A stretch of 64,000 bases of DNA from Parafrankia irregularis (GTDB lineage Bacteria; Actinomycetota; Actinomycetes; Frankiales; Frankiaceae): NCBI RefSeq assembly GCF_001536285.1, contig NZ_FAOZ01000029.1, forward strand, positions 49,278 to 113,277. The letters run 5' to 3'. Position numbers and translations under genes: made by a program. Under the pieces are notes generated by a model. It saw only the letters and a program-made list of their open reading frames with translations. It did no database searches and was not told the origin of the DNA. Numbering within the stretch: position 1 is the stretch's first letter; each line of letters starts with the position of its first letter. Positions 51,803 to 60,481 of the stretch are shown here, piece after piece.

Positions 51803-52600
51803 GTGATCGAGATCCTGGACCCCGCCAGACTGGCCCGGGCGAAGGAGACAGGCGCGCTGGTCGCCGAGATCCTTCAGACGCTGAAGAGCCGGACCGTGGT
51901 GGGTACGAGCCTCCTGGACATCGACCGCTGGACGAAGGCGATGATCGTCGAGGCCGGCGCGGAGTCCTGCTACGTCGACTACGCGCCGTCGTTCGGGCGT
52001 GGGCCGTTCGGCCACTACATCTGCACGGGAGTCAACGACGCCGTGCTCCACGGGCTGCCCCACGACTACCGGCTCGCCGACGGCGACCTGCTGTCGCTCG
52101 ACCTCGCCGTCTCGAAGAACGGTGTCGCCGCGGACTCCGCCATCAGCTTCATCGTGGGTGACTCAAAGCCCGCGGAGAGCGTCGCGCTGATCGACGCGAC
52201 CGAACGCGCGCTGCACGCGGGGATCGCCGCCGCCGGCCCCGGGGCGCGCATCGGCGACATCGCCCATGCCATCGGCTCCGTCCTCAGCGCGGCCGGGTAT
52301 CTGATCAACACCGAGTTCGGCGGTCATGGCATCGGCTCGACGATGCACCAGGACCCGCACGTCCCGAACACCGGGCGGCCCGGCCGTGGCTACAAGCTGC
52401 GCCCCGGCCTGATGCTGGCCCTGGAGCCCTGGATCATGGCGGACACCGCCGAGCTCGTCATCGATGCCGACGGCTGGACGCTGCGCAGCGCGACCGGCTG
52501 CCGGACGGCACACAGCGAGCACACGATCGCCATCACCGATGACGGAGCCGACATCCTCACCCTGCCGAAGCTCACCGTGCCGGGGCACACGCGGCCGTGA
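51803..52600 (+). CDS. map: Type I methionine aminopeptidase
   Basis: 265 residues from the GTG at 51803, with GGGAGGGG upstream; a GTG at 51785 is the alternative. Metal-binding residues are seen in DLLSLDLAVSKNGVAADSAI (two Asp), GGHGIGSTMHQDPHVPN (His), MLALEPWI (Glu) and HSEHTIAIT (Glu). The enzyme removes the initiator Met from new proteins. Bacteria usually have a housekeeping copy near the ribosomal protein genes; this copy, with its own XRE regulator, is likely a second one. Confidence 0.92.
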   Translation: MIEILDPARLARAKETGALVAEILQTLKSRTVVGTSLLDIDRWTKAMIVEAGAESCYVDYAPSFGRGPFGHYICTGVNDAVLHGLPHDYRLADGDLLSLDLAVSKNGVAADSAISFIVGDSKPAESVALIDATERALHAGIAAAGPGARIGDIAHAIGSVLSAAGYLINTEFGGHGIGSTMHQDPHVPNTGRPGRGYKLRPGLMLALEPWIMADTAELVIDADGWTLRSATGCRTAHSEHTIAITDDGADILTLPKLTVPGHTRP

Positions 52601-52654
52601 GCCCTGGCGGACGTCCTGGCGGACGTCCCGGCGAAGCCGTGCCGGAACAGGTGA

Positions 52655-53443
52655 TCAGATCGTTGTGACCATGCCGCCGTCGATGACCACATCGGTTCCG
52701 GTGACGTTGCCGGCGGTCCCGGACGCGAGGAACAGCACGACCTCGGCGACCTCCTCGGGGCGGGTGAAGCGCTCGGTCGGCGTTCCGGCGACCGCGGCGG
52801 CCCGCACGGCGGCGGGATCGATCGCCTGCGCCCGCCCCACCGTCTCGGCGACGCCGCCGGGGCCGAGCCACAGCGCGGTTTCGACCGGCCCGGGGCTGAC
52901 CGTGTTGACCCGCACCCCACGCGGGCCGAACTCCTTCGACAGGGACTTGCAGAAGCTTCGCAGTGCCGCCTTGGCCGCGCTGTAGTCGATGACGTCGGGA
53001 TCGGGCAGCGAGGCGTTCACCGAAGCGATCGTGACGATCGTGGACGGGGCGCTGCGGAGCAGGTGCGGGAGGGCCGCGCGGGTCGCGCGCACGGCCGAGA
53101 ACAGGTTCATCTCGATCGCCCACTGCCAGTCCTCGTCGGCGACGCCGAGGAATCCTTCGGTTCGGGGATGGACTCCGCCGACGTTGTTGACGAGCACGTC
53201 GACCCCGCCGAAGCGGGCCACGGCCGCGTCGACCAGGGCCTGGCATCCGGCCGCGGTGGTCAGGTCACCCAGAACGACCATCACGTCGCCCTGGTCGGCG
53301 AGGGCCGCCAGTTCGGGGGAGCCGGCCCGCGCTCCCGCCGCGACCCGGGCTCCCTCCCGGACCAGGCCCTGCACCACCGCGAGCCCGATTCCGCGGCTGG
53401 CTCCCGTGACGATGACGGCCTTGCCGGCCAGCCCGAGATTCAC
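52655..53443 (-). CDS. Short-chain dehydrogenase/reductase
   Basis: 262 residues. The nucleotide-binding motif is VIVTGASRGIGLAVVQGLV, NNVGG lies near residue 90, and the catalytic YSAAK follows the Ser region (VTIASVNASL). The C-terminus, GTAGNVTGTDVVIDGGMV, is the standard classical SDR ending. It is co-transcribed with the hydrolase upstream by a 4-bp overlap. The substrate is unknown. Confidence 0.9.
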   Translation of the reverse strand: MNLGLAGKAVIVTGASRGIGLAVVQGLVREGARVAAGARAGSPELAALADQGDVMVVLGDLTTAAGCQALVDAAVARFGGVDVLVNNVGGVHPRTEGFLGVADEDWQWAIEMNLFSAVRATRAALPHLLRSAPSTIVTIASVNASLPDPDVIDYSAAKAALRSFCKSLSKEFGPRGVRVNTVSPGPVETALWLGPGGVAETVGRAQAIDPAAVRAAAVAGTPTERFTRPEEVAEVVLFLASGTAGNVTGTDVVIDGGMVTTI

Positions 53444-54231
53444 AGCGACTGCCGCCGCAGCCAGGCGAGGCAGGCCTCGGCGACCTCACGCCAGCCGGAA
53501 TCGATGGTCAGCGAATGCGACCGGTCGGCGAACTCCAGGATGTCGGTGACGGCCGAGGAGTGGCGGTACTGCTTGAGGGTCGCGCGGGTGACCGTCTCCG
53601 GGACGGTGTTGTCCTTGCCACCCGCGATCAACAGCAGCGGGCCGCGGTTCTCGTTGCCCGTCGCGACCTGAGCCGGCGAATGCGGGCTGAAGTTCGCGGC
53701 CGCCGCCTCGAACAGCGGCCGCCCCGGTGCCGGGATCGCCCAGTGCTCGAAGAGGTCCTCGGATTCCTCCGCGGACACGGCGCTGGCGAACGCGAACCGG
53801 AACTGCTCCGCGGTCAGGGAGACCGTGCGGTTCCTGTTGGCCGGATTCTTGAACACCGGCAGCGTCGCCTTCAACGAGGACAGCGGCACCGGCAGGACGC
53901 CCTTGATCTGCGCCGCGTCGATCGCGATGGCGGCCAGCGCCCGATCCTGCCCGAGCAGCTTCTGCGCGATCATCCCGCCGAAGGAGTGCCCGATCAGGAT
54001 GGGCGGCGACGGCAGCTTGTCGATGATGGCGGCGAAGTGTTCGGTGACGTCGTCGATCCCGTGGCCGGCGATCGGCTCGGGATCGGCCCGGGTCGCCTCG
54101 ACCGTCTCGCCGTCGCCGGGCCAGCCCGGCGCCTGCGGGTCGTACCCGGCGTCCCGGAACAGGTGCAGCCAGGGCTCCCAGGAGCTCGCATGCAGCCACA
54201 GGCCGTGGATGAACAGCACCGGCGTCGCCAT
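53440..54231 (-). CDS. Alpha/beta hydrolase
   Basis: 263 residues. The oxyanion region is PVLFIHGLWLHASSW, the nucleophile elbow is ILIGHSFGGMIAQKLL (Ser), the acid is in LLIAGGKDNTVPE, and the catalytic His is in ADRSHSLTID. The order and spacing fit the esterase/lipase-type hydrolases. It is followed by the SDR gene in the same operon, suggesting a shared small-molecule pathway. Confidence 0.9.
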   Translation of the reverse strand: MATPVLFIHGLWLHASSWEPWLHLFRDAGYDPQAPGWPGDGETVEATRADPEPIAGHGIDDVTEHFAAIIDKLPSPPILIGHSFGGMIAQKLLGQDRALAAIAIDAAQIKGVLPVPLSSLKATLPVFKNPANRNRTVSLTAEQFRFAFASAVSAEESEDLFEHWAIPAPGRPLFEAAAANFSPHSPAQVATGNENRGPLLLIAGGKDNTVPETVTRATLKQYRHSSAVTDILEFADRSHSLTIDSGWREVAEACLAWLRRQSL

Positions 54232-54284
54232 CGTTCACTCCCTCATCGCGTGCTCGGCGGCCGACGCCGAGCCTCGGCGTGACC

Positions 54285-57218
54285 CTAGAGCGATTCGGGC
54301 AGGTACGGCTTCGGTCTCGGACCGGGTCGCTTCACCGGTGGAGACACGGGGACGTCCGGCTGGCTAGCGTCATCTGACTGCATCTGATCCGGGCGAGCGC
54401 GGCTGCGCGTTGGGCGCCGGCTTGGCGATGCTGATGGCGCGGTCCTGTTGGATCGCGCGGTTTCGCCGGGTGGCGCGGTGCCGCTGGCCAGCGCGGCCCG
54501 CAGCTGTGCCCGCGAGGTGATGCCGAGCTTCGGGAAGATGCGGTAGAGGTGCGAGCCGATCGTCCGGTGGGACAGGTACAGGCGCTGCGCGATCTCCCGG
54601 TTCGACAGGCCCTGCGCGGCCAGCTCGGCGATCTGGGCCTCCTGCGGTGACAGCAGGTCACCCGGGCCGACGGTGGGAAGCCAGCCCTTCTCGCCGGTCG
54701 CGCGAAGCTCCTGGTCGGCGCGTTCGGCCCAGGCTCGGGCACCCAGCGTGTCGAAGGCGTCGCGAGCCGCCCGCAGCATCGTCCGGGACTCGACGAGCCG
54801 GCGGTGCCGGCGCAGCCACGAGCCATAGGCCAGCTCCGCGCGGGCCCGATGCCAGGGCAGGCGGCGCCCGCCGCCGTCGAGGGCCTGCTGGAACAGCACC
54901 TCGGCGGTCGTGTCGTCGGCCAGAACCGCGCGGGAGTACTCCAGGGCGATCCTCGCCGCGGGCGAGGGATCACTCCCGGCGACGCGCTCGATGGCGACCA
55001 GCAGGGCGCGTCCCTCGTCCTGGCGACCGGTGTGGACGGCGGCTTCGGCCAGATAGCTCAGCGTCCAGACCTGTTGGGCGCGTTGGAAGGCCGGATCCTC
55101 GGGGTCGAACACCCGTCGCAGCTGCCCGTAGGCCTGTTCGTAGCGGGCCGCACCCAGCTCGGCCAGGCCGCGGGCGAACTGCACACCCGCGAGCAGGGAC
55201 GACGTGGCGATCGGCGTGCGAACAGCCACCCGCTCAGCGGCGGTGAGCAGTTCCGCGTCCGGGCCATGGCTGCCGCGGATCGCTCCGATGGCGGCGATCG
55301 CGATCCGTGCCGTCGCCGCCCACAGGGTCTGGCCGGTCTCGTCGGCCAGCCGCATCGCCTCGTCGGCCGTGCGCGCCAGCTCGAAACCGCCGAGGTAGAT
55401 CGCGGCCCAGGCGCGGATCGCGAGGGCCTCGGCGAGCAGGCTCAACCGGCCCTGGGCGCGCAGCGCGTCGACCGGTGTGGAGAGGAACTCGACCGCGCGG
55501 GCGAAGTCACCCGTGCAGAACGCGGCGATACCGAGCAGGCCAGCTGCCTCCGGCCGGCCGTGCGCGTCCGAAGGCCAGTCGGCGAGCTGGCCGATGACGA
55601 AGGATCCGCGTTCGTTCGATTCGGCGAGCGCGCAGACGGCCAGCAGGCGCGGATCGTCCTCCGGCAGCGGCACCTGCTGCGCCATGCGGACGATCTCCTG
55701 ACGGACGTCCGCGCCAGGGTCGCTCCACCACACCCGCCGGGCGGCGCCGACCAGAAGCTGCATGGCGAGGTCCGGATCGCTGGTGTGCAGGGCCTGCTCG
55801 GCCAGCCGGCTCAGCCGCCGCACCTCCGCCGATTCGCCCGAGCAGCCGTCGTCGAAGACGCCCTCCAACCATGCCAGTCTCGACTGGTCCCGCGGGCGAA
55901 GCGCCATCCCGGCGACCTGCCTCCTGATCTGTTCGACCTGGCTGAAACGGCCCAGCTCGAACGCGATCTCCGCCGCGTCGAGCAGACGCGCCCCCCGCGC
56001 CGACTGATCGGGGCTGAGTGCTGCCGCCCGTCGCAGCCAGGACACGGCTGATACCAGCGCGCCACGCCGGAAGGCGTTGCGGGCCGCCTGCTCGAGCTCG
56101 GCGGCGATCCGCTCGTCGGCCGACGTGATCGAAGACGCCCGATGCCAGGTGGCCCGGTCAGGATGCGGGCCGGAAAGGACACTGGCCAGCGCGGCATGAC
56201 CCGCCTGCCGCCGCGCGAGCGGCGTCGTGTGCCACAGCGCCGAGCGGACGAGGGGATGCCGGAAGTGGGTGACCGCGCCGTCGGAGATCAGCAGGCCCTC
56301 GTCGAACGCCGGCTGGCTGGCCTCGAGACCAACGGTGGCACCCGCGACGATGCTCGCCGCGGCCAGCATCTCCGCCAGATCCGTGCCGTCGTCCAGCGCG
56401 GCGACCATCAGCAGCGTCCGCGTCGCGGCGGGCAGGTGCGCGACCCGGGACACGAACGCGCGTTCCAGTCGGGTCGTCATCGGCAGCTCGTCGGACAGCT
56501 CGGTCCACCCGAACCGGCCGGATCGCATCGCCACCGGGAACTCCTGCAGCGCCAGGGGATTGCCCTGGGCCGCCCGCAACACCCGCTCGCGCAGTGCCGG
56601 CGTCAGGTCCGGTGCGTGCTCGTCGACGAGGGCCGAGGCCGCCGAGGCGTCGAGGCCGGCGACAGTCATCCATTCCATCGACGGGTCGTCCGTGAACGAC
56701 GCGGAGCCGGCCCGTACCGAAGCCAGCACCATGACCCGCTCGCTCTCGACGCGCCGGGCCACGAACGCCGCCACGTCGACCGACGGCTCGTCCATCCAGT
56801 GCAGGTCGTCGAGCGACATGAGGACGGGCGCCTGCCGGGCCGCGTCCACCACGAGCTCCAGCACGGCGAGCGCGATCAGGAACGGGTCCGGCGACGTCAC
56901 CTCGCTCATACCGAACCCGGACAGCAGGGCGTCCCGCTGCCGCGCCGGCAGGGTGGCGCTGCGTGCGAGTACCGGCCGCAGTACCTGATGAAGGCTCGCG
57001 AACGGCAGGTGGGTCTCCGCCTCGCTGCCCCGCGCCGTCAGCACCGTGAACCCACGCGCGCGGGCGTCCGCGACGACGGCGGCCTGCAACGCGCTCTTTC
57101 CCACGCCGGCCTCGCCGACCAGGCCGACCCCGCAGCCCCGCGACTCGATGCGGCTCAGGCGATCGCGCAGGTCGCCGAGTTCCTTCTCCCGGCCCACCAA
57201 CAAGCCCCCGCCTGCCAT
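54285..57218 (-). CDS. LuxR-type regulator with AAA ATPase domain (LAL family)
   Basis: 977 residues from the ATG at 57218 (MAGGGLLVGREKE). Walker A GEAGVGKS is at 35-42 and the Walker B region is APVLMSLDDLHWMDEPS. The middle is TPR-like. The LuxR helix-turn-helix starts at about 856: LSPQEAQIAELAAQGLSNRE, then IAQRLYLSHRTIG. A Pro/Arg-rich 60-residue tail follows. It may control the neighbouring hydrolase/SDR operon, which lies directly downstream on the same strand. Confidence 0.9.
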   Translation of the reverse strand: MAGGGLLVGREKELGDLRDRLSRIESRGCGVGLVGEAGVGKSALQAAVVADARARGFTVLTARGSEAETHLPFASLHQVLRPVLARSATLPARQRDALLSGFGMSEVTSPDPFLIALAVLELVVDAARQAPVLMSLDDLHWMDEPSVDVAAFVARRVESERVMVLASVRAGSASFTDDPSMEWMTVAGLDASAASALVDEHAPDLTPALRERVLRAAQGNPLALQEFPVAMRSGRFGWTELSDELPMTTRLERAFVSRVAHLPAATRTLLMVAALDDGTDLAEMLAAASIVAGATVGLEASQPAFDEGLLISDGAVTHFRHPLVRSALWHTTPLARRQAGHAALASVLSGPHPDRATWHRASSITSADERIAAELEQAARNAFRRGALVSAVSWLRRAAALSPDQSARGARLLDAAEIAFELGRFSQVEQIRRQVAGMALRPRDQSRLAWLEGVFDDGCSGESAEVRRLSRLAEQALHTSDPDLAMQLLVGAARRVWWSDPGADVRQEIVRMAQQVPLPEDDPRLLAVCALAESNERGSFVIGQLADWPSDAHGRPEAAGLLGIAAFCTGDFARAVEFLSTPVDALRAQGRLSLLAEALAIRAWAAIYLGGFELARTADEAMRLADETGQTLWAATARIAIAAIGAIRGSHGPDAELLTAAERVAVRTPIATSSLLAGVQFARGLAELGAARYEQAYGQLRRVFDPEDPAFQRAQQVWTLSYLAEAAVHTGRQDEGRALLVAIERVAGSDPSPAARIALEYSRAVLADDTTAEVLFQQALDGGGRRLPWHRARAELAYGSWLRRHRRLVESRTMLRAARDAFDTLGARAWAERADQELRATGEKGWLPTVGPGDLLSPQEAQIAELAAQGLSNREIAQRLYLSHRTIGSHLYRIFPKLGITSRAQLRAALASGTAPPGETARSNRTAPSASPSRRPTRSRARPDQMQSDDASQPDVPVSPPVKRPGPRPKPYLPESL

Positions 57219-57360
57219 CACCCCAGCATGATGGCCCAGCGGCGATGATCGCTGCTCCGGTGGCGAGCAGGCCGGTCTCCGGGGCCCGTCCACCGCCGAC
57301 GGCACCGCACGGACCGGCCCCGAAGGGCGGCCCATGCGGTGGCCCAGGGGATGCCGATGC

Positions 57361-60060
57361 CTAGACGGATGTTCCCTTGCCGGCCTCCGCCGGCTCTCCC
57401 GCCTGCTCCTTCGTCTCCGTGGCGTCCTCGTCCTCGTCGGCGTCCTCGTCGTCGGTGTCCGTGGTGTCCCCGTCTGCCTCGGCCACGTCGTCGTCCGTCC
57501 CGGCTGCTGCCGTGGCGGTGTCGTCCGTCGCGCTGTCGGGAGCCCCGGTGGGAGCCGCGGAAACCGACACGACGGGCGGACCGGCCGCCGGGGTCGCCGC
57601 GCGGTAGATCCAGCCCTGCTCGTCCGCCCACAGCAGCAGGGGCGGCAGCACGATCAGGGCGGAGAGCAGCGCGACGCCGACGTTCAGAGCCACCACGAGC
57701 CCGAAGCCGCGCAGCAGCGGCAGTTCGCTGAACGCCAGCACCAGGATTCCGATGACCGCGGCCAGTGCCGAGACCATGAAGGCACGGCCGGTTCTGGTCG
57801 CGGCCTCGTCGATCGCGGCCTGTGGGCTGCGGCCGCGTTCACGTTCCTCGAGGTGCCGGATGACGATCAGCGTGGTGAACTCCGTACACAGCGCGATCAC
57901 CAGTGGTCCGCCGACGGCGGTCAGCGGGCTGAGCTCGAAGCCGGCGGCCCAGGAGATGAGCCCGGTGAGGCCGACCGCGATCAGCACCGGAACCATCGAC
58001 ACCAGTGCCCGGACGAGGTTCAGGTGGCGGATCAGCAGGACGATGAACACCGCGATGAGCGCGTAGTAGGTGAGCTCGGCGCGGTTCTTCTCGAAGTTCT
58101 CCAGCAGGCCGGTGCCGACGACGGCCAGGCCTGACGGGGTGGCCCGCACGCCATCGGGTGGCGCCACGGTGTCGCGGATGTCGTTGACGACGACGGCCCG
58201 CTGCTCCAGTGACCCCGGGCCGGTCCGGAAGATCAGGTTGAGCGATTTTCCGTCCAGGTTGACGGTGCTCTTCTTGATTGCTTCCGGCGCCACCTTGTAG
58301 GCGCGCTCGATGTCGGCGCCGGTCGGCGCCACCAGTGTGGTGTCGGGGATCTCCATGAGGAAGCTGACCGTCGTCACCAGGCTGGACGCGGTGACCAGAT
58401 CCCCGGGGTGCTCCTCGAGCTGCTGGTAGGCGAAGTCGTGGACGAACTTCACCGTCTTGTCGTCGAAGACGTCGCCGGACTGGATGTAGATGCCCAGCTC
58501 GCTGCTGGAGCCGGTGCGCGCCTTCAGCGTCTGGATGTCCTTCACGACCTGGGAGTCCTGGTTGACCCACTTCTCCGGGTCGGTCTGGACCTTCAGATTG
58601 CCGTCGGCGAACACCCCGCCGACGAAGACCCCGACCGCGGCGACGACGAGGGGGATGGCGGTGAACCGGGGGAGGGAGCCGAGGACGAGCACGGTCCGAC
58701 CGAGCGGCCCGTGGGAGTAGTCCTTCGGCGGGGTGGGCCTGCGGCGCTCCCGGAAGCCGAGCGAGGCGGCCAACAGCAGCACTGTCGCGACGACGATGAC
58801 CGGCAGGCCGATCGCGAGCAGAACGCCGAAGTCGCGGATCATCGGCACCTGGCTGAACTCCAGGGCGAGGAAGGAGACGACGCCGGCGACGGCGGCGAGC
58901 ACCAGGGCGGGCATCAGCCGGCCGAGGGCCTCGGCCACCGGATGCCCGGCCCGGTCGAGCTGTGCCTCCTCCTCGACCCGGCTGTGCAGCTGGACCGCGA
59001 AGTCGATGCCGACGCCGAGCAGCACGGGCAGGCCGGCGATCGTGACGATCGACAGCGGCACGTCGAGGTAACCGGCGAGCCCGAAGGCCCAGACGAGCCC
59101 GACGCCCACCACCCCGAGCGGCAGCAGCCGCCAGCGCACCGCGAACGCGACGACCAGCAGGACGGCCATCAGCAGCAGCGAGATGCCGCCGAGGGTGAGG
59201 AAGCCGCCGCGCAGGTAGTCGTTGATGTCGCGGAGCAGCGCGGCGGCGCCGGTGGTGACCACCTCGGCGTTGTCGAACGTGAGCTCCTTGGTGGCCGCTT
59301 CGGCCGCCGACGCGCCCTCACCCTCGTCCGCGATCGAGGCGTTGCCCTGCAGCCGCACCACCATCTGCGCGGTGCTGTCGCTCGGGAAGAACGGTCGCAG
59401 CGACTTGCGGATGGCGCCGGTGTTGTCGTGCAGGAGGAAGTCGACCCACTCCGGATCGTCGAAGACGCGCCGCTCCGCGGGGATCTCGTTGATCCGTTGC
59501 AGCGTCTTCAACGAGTCCTGCAGCCGGCGGTCCGCGGACGCCGGGTCGGGGTCGCGGTCGCGGGCACCGAGCAGGATCTGCCCGGCCGCGCTGTTGATCG
59601 GGTTCCCGTCGTCGCTGGTGACGAGGTTGTGGGTGAACTCCAGCGCGGTCAGCGGAGTGACCACGGCGGTGATGCGCGGGTCCTTCTCCAGCTTCGCGGA
59701 CAGCGCGCGGAACTTCTCGACGTTGCCGGTGGTGAACAGATCCTTCAGCTCGTGGCCGGACTTGACGGTGAACAGGCTGATCATGGCCTGGCCACCGAAG
59801 AGATCCTGGTAGGCGACGTTGTCCTTGGCGACCTGGGAGTCAGAGTTGAGGTAGTTCTCCTGGCCGGTGGTGAACTCCAGGCGCGGTAACCCGAGACCCA
59901 GGACGATGGTGACCACTGCCACAACCGCCGCGACGATGCTCGTCCGTCGGCTCAGTGTCTGCCCGATGCCCGACCAGAAGGGTCCGGTCGGACCGGGGAC
60001 AGGGCCAGGTCCGGTGTCTGGGGGCGCGGTGGACTCGGAGGGCACTTGCGCGCTCGACAT
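57361..60060 (-). CDS. MMPL/RND-type membrane transporter
   Basis: 899 residues from the ATG at 60060, chosen because GGAG lies 7 bp upstream. Twelve membrane helices are arranged in two halves, each preceded by a large outer domain. Examples are GVDFAVQLHSRVEEEAQLDR with the G-x-x-x-D pattern, and LIVIRHLEERERGRSPQAAI. The C-terminal tail is acidic (about 70 residues rich in D, E and T). MMPL members export lipids or hydrophobic compounds. It is divergent from the PucR regulator and near acyl-CoA genes, which suggests a lipid-linked substrate. Confidence 0.9.
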   Translation of the reverse strand: MSSAQVPSESTAPPDTGPGPVPGPTGPFWSGIGQTLSRRTSIVAAVVAVVTIVLGLGLPRLEFTTGQENYLNSDSQVAKDNVAYQDLFGGQAMISLFTVKSGHELKDLFTTGNVEKFRALSAKLEKDPRITAVVTPLTALEFTHNLVTSDDGNPINSAAGQILLGARDRDPDPASADRRLQDSLKTLQRINEIPAERRVFDDPEWVDFLLHDNTGAIRKSLRPFFPSDSTAQMVVRLQGNASIADEGEGASAAEAATKELTFDNAEVVTTGAAALLRDINDYLRGGFLTLGGISLLLMAVLLVVAFAVRWRLLPLGVVGVGLVWAFGLAGYLDVPLSIVTIAGLPVLLGVGIDFAVQLHSRVEEEAQLDRAGHPVAEALGRLMPALVLAAVAGVVSFLALEFSQVPMIRDFGVLLAIGLPVIVVATVLLLAASLGFRERRRPTPPKDYSHGPLGRTVLVLGSLPRFTAIPLVVAAVGVFVGGVFADGNLKVQTDPEKWVNQDSQVVKDIQTLKARTGSSSELGIYIQSGDVFDDKTVKFVHDFAYQQLEEHPGDLVTASSLVTTVSFLMEIPDTTLVAPTGADIERAYKVAPEAIKKSTVNLDGKSLNLIFRTGPGSLEQRAVVVNDIRDTVAPPDGVRATPSGLAVVGTGLLENFEKNRAELTYYALIAVFIVLLIRHLNLVRALVSMVPVLIAVGLTGLISWAAGFELSPLTAVGGPLVIALCTEFTTLIVIRHLEERERGRSPQAAIDEAATRTGRAFMVSALAAVIGILVLAFSELPLLRGFGLVVALNVGVALLSALIVLPPLLLWADEQGWIYRAATPAAGPPVVSVSAAPTGAPDSATDDTATAAAGTDDDVAEADGDTTDTDDEDADEDEDATETKEQAGEPAEAGKGTSV

Positions 60061-60157
60061 CAGCATGCTCCGCAGATGTGGTAGTGGGCCAGGGCTCGAC
60101 GGGGAGTGTCTGTCGTTCGTTGTACAGGGCTGTATAGCGCAGATCACATCAAGTTAG

Positions 60158-60171
60158 CTACTCGTCGGTAG
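60158..60171. promoter_or_regulatory. Pseudo-palindrome 1, YTACY-N4-RGTAG type
   Basis: CTACT CGTC GGTAG lies about 100 bp upstream of the MMPL start. It shares its half-sites with the two other copies in the same intergenic region, which argues for an operator of one regulator. Confidence 0.55.
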
Positions 60172-60300
60172 TGTTGACTTTCGTATTGATCTGTGAGTGT
60201 CGGCGGAAATGGCTGGTCGGGCGCGGTGGCCCGTCGAAAGAAGTTGGTTGGAGTCGTCGGACCGTCGGTCGTGGTGTGGCCCTCGGGGTGCCCATGAAAG

Positions 60301-60314
60301 TTACCGGCAGGTAG
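60301..60314. promoter_or_regulatory. Pseudo-palindrome 2, YTACY-N4-RGTAG type
   Basis: TTACC GGCA GGTAG, the second copy of the motif, is separated by 13 bases from copy 3. Both are closer to the PucR gene. Confidence 0.55.
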
Positions 60315-60327
60315 CCTATGGGCGCGC

Positions 60328-60341
60328 CTACTGGCGAGTAG
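60328..60341. promoter_or_regulatory. Palindrome 3, YTACY-N4-RGTAG type
   Basis: CTACT GGCG AGTAG is a perfect inverted repeat and the best of the three copies. Such sequences are typical of TetR-family operators. Confidence 0.6.
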
Positions 60342-60388
60342 CAACGTCCGTGTGGCGCCGCCGCGGCGTGTCCGAGCGGCCGAGCGGC

Positions 60389-60436
60389 CGAGCGTGCGTG
60401 TGGCCGAGCGTGCGTGCGGCCGAGCGTGCGTGCGGC
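60389..60436. repeat. Three 16-bp tandem repeats in the PucR leader
   Basis: CGAGCGTGCGTGYGGC is repeated three times, the first copy with T at the variable position. The array ends about 45 bp before the PucR ATG and its GAGGGGAGGGG ribosome site. Confidence 0.9.
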
Positions 60437-60481
60437 CTCGGTGCGGCGGAAGTGCGGTGGCAGCGAGGGGAGGGGCCGTCC

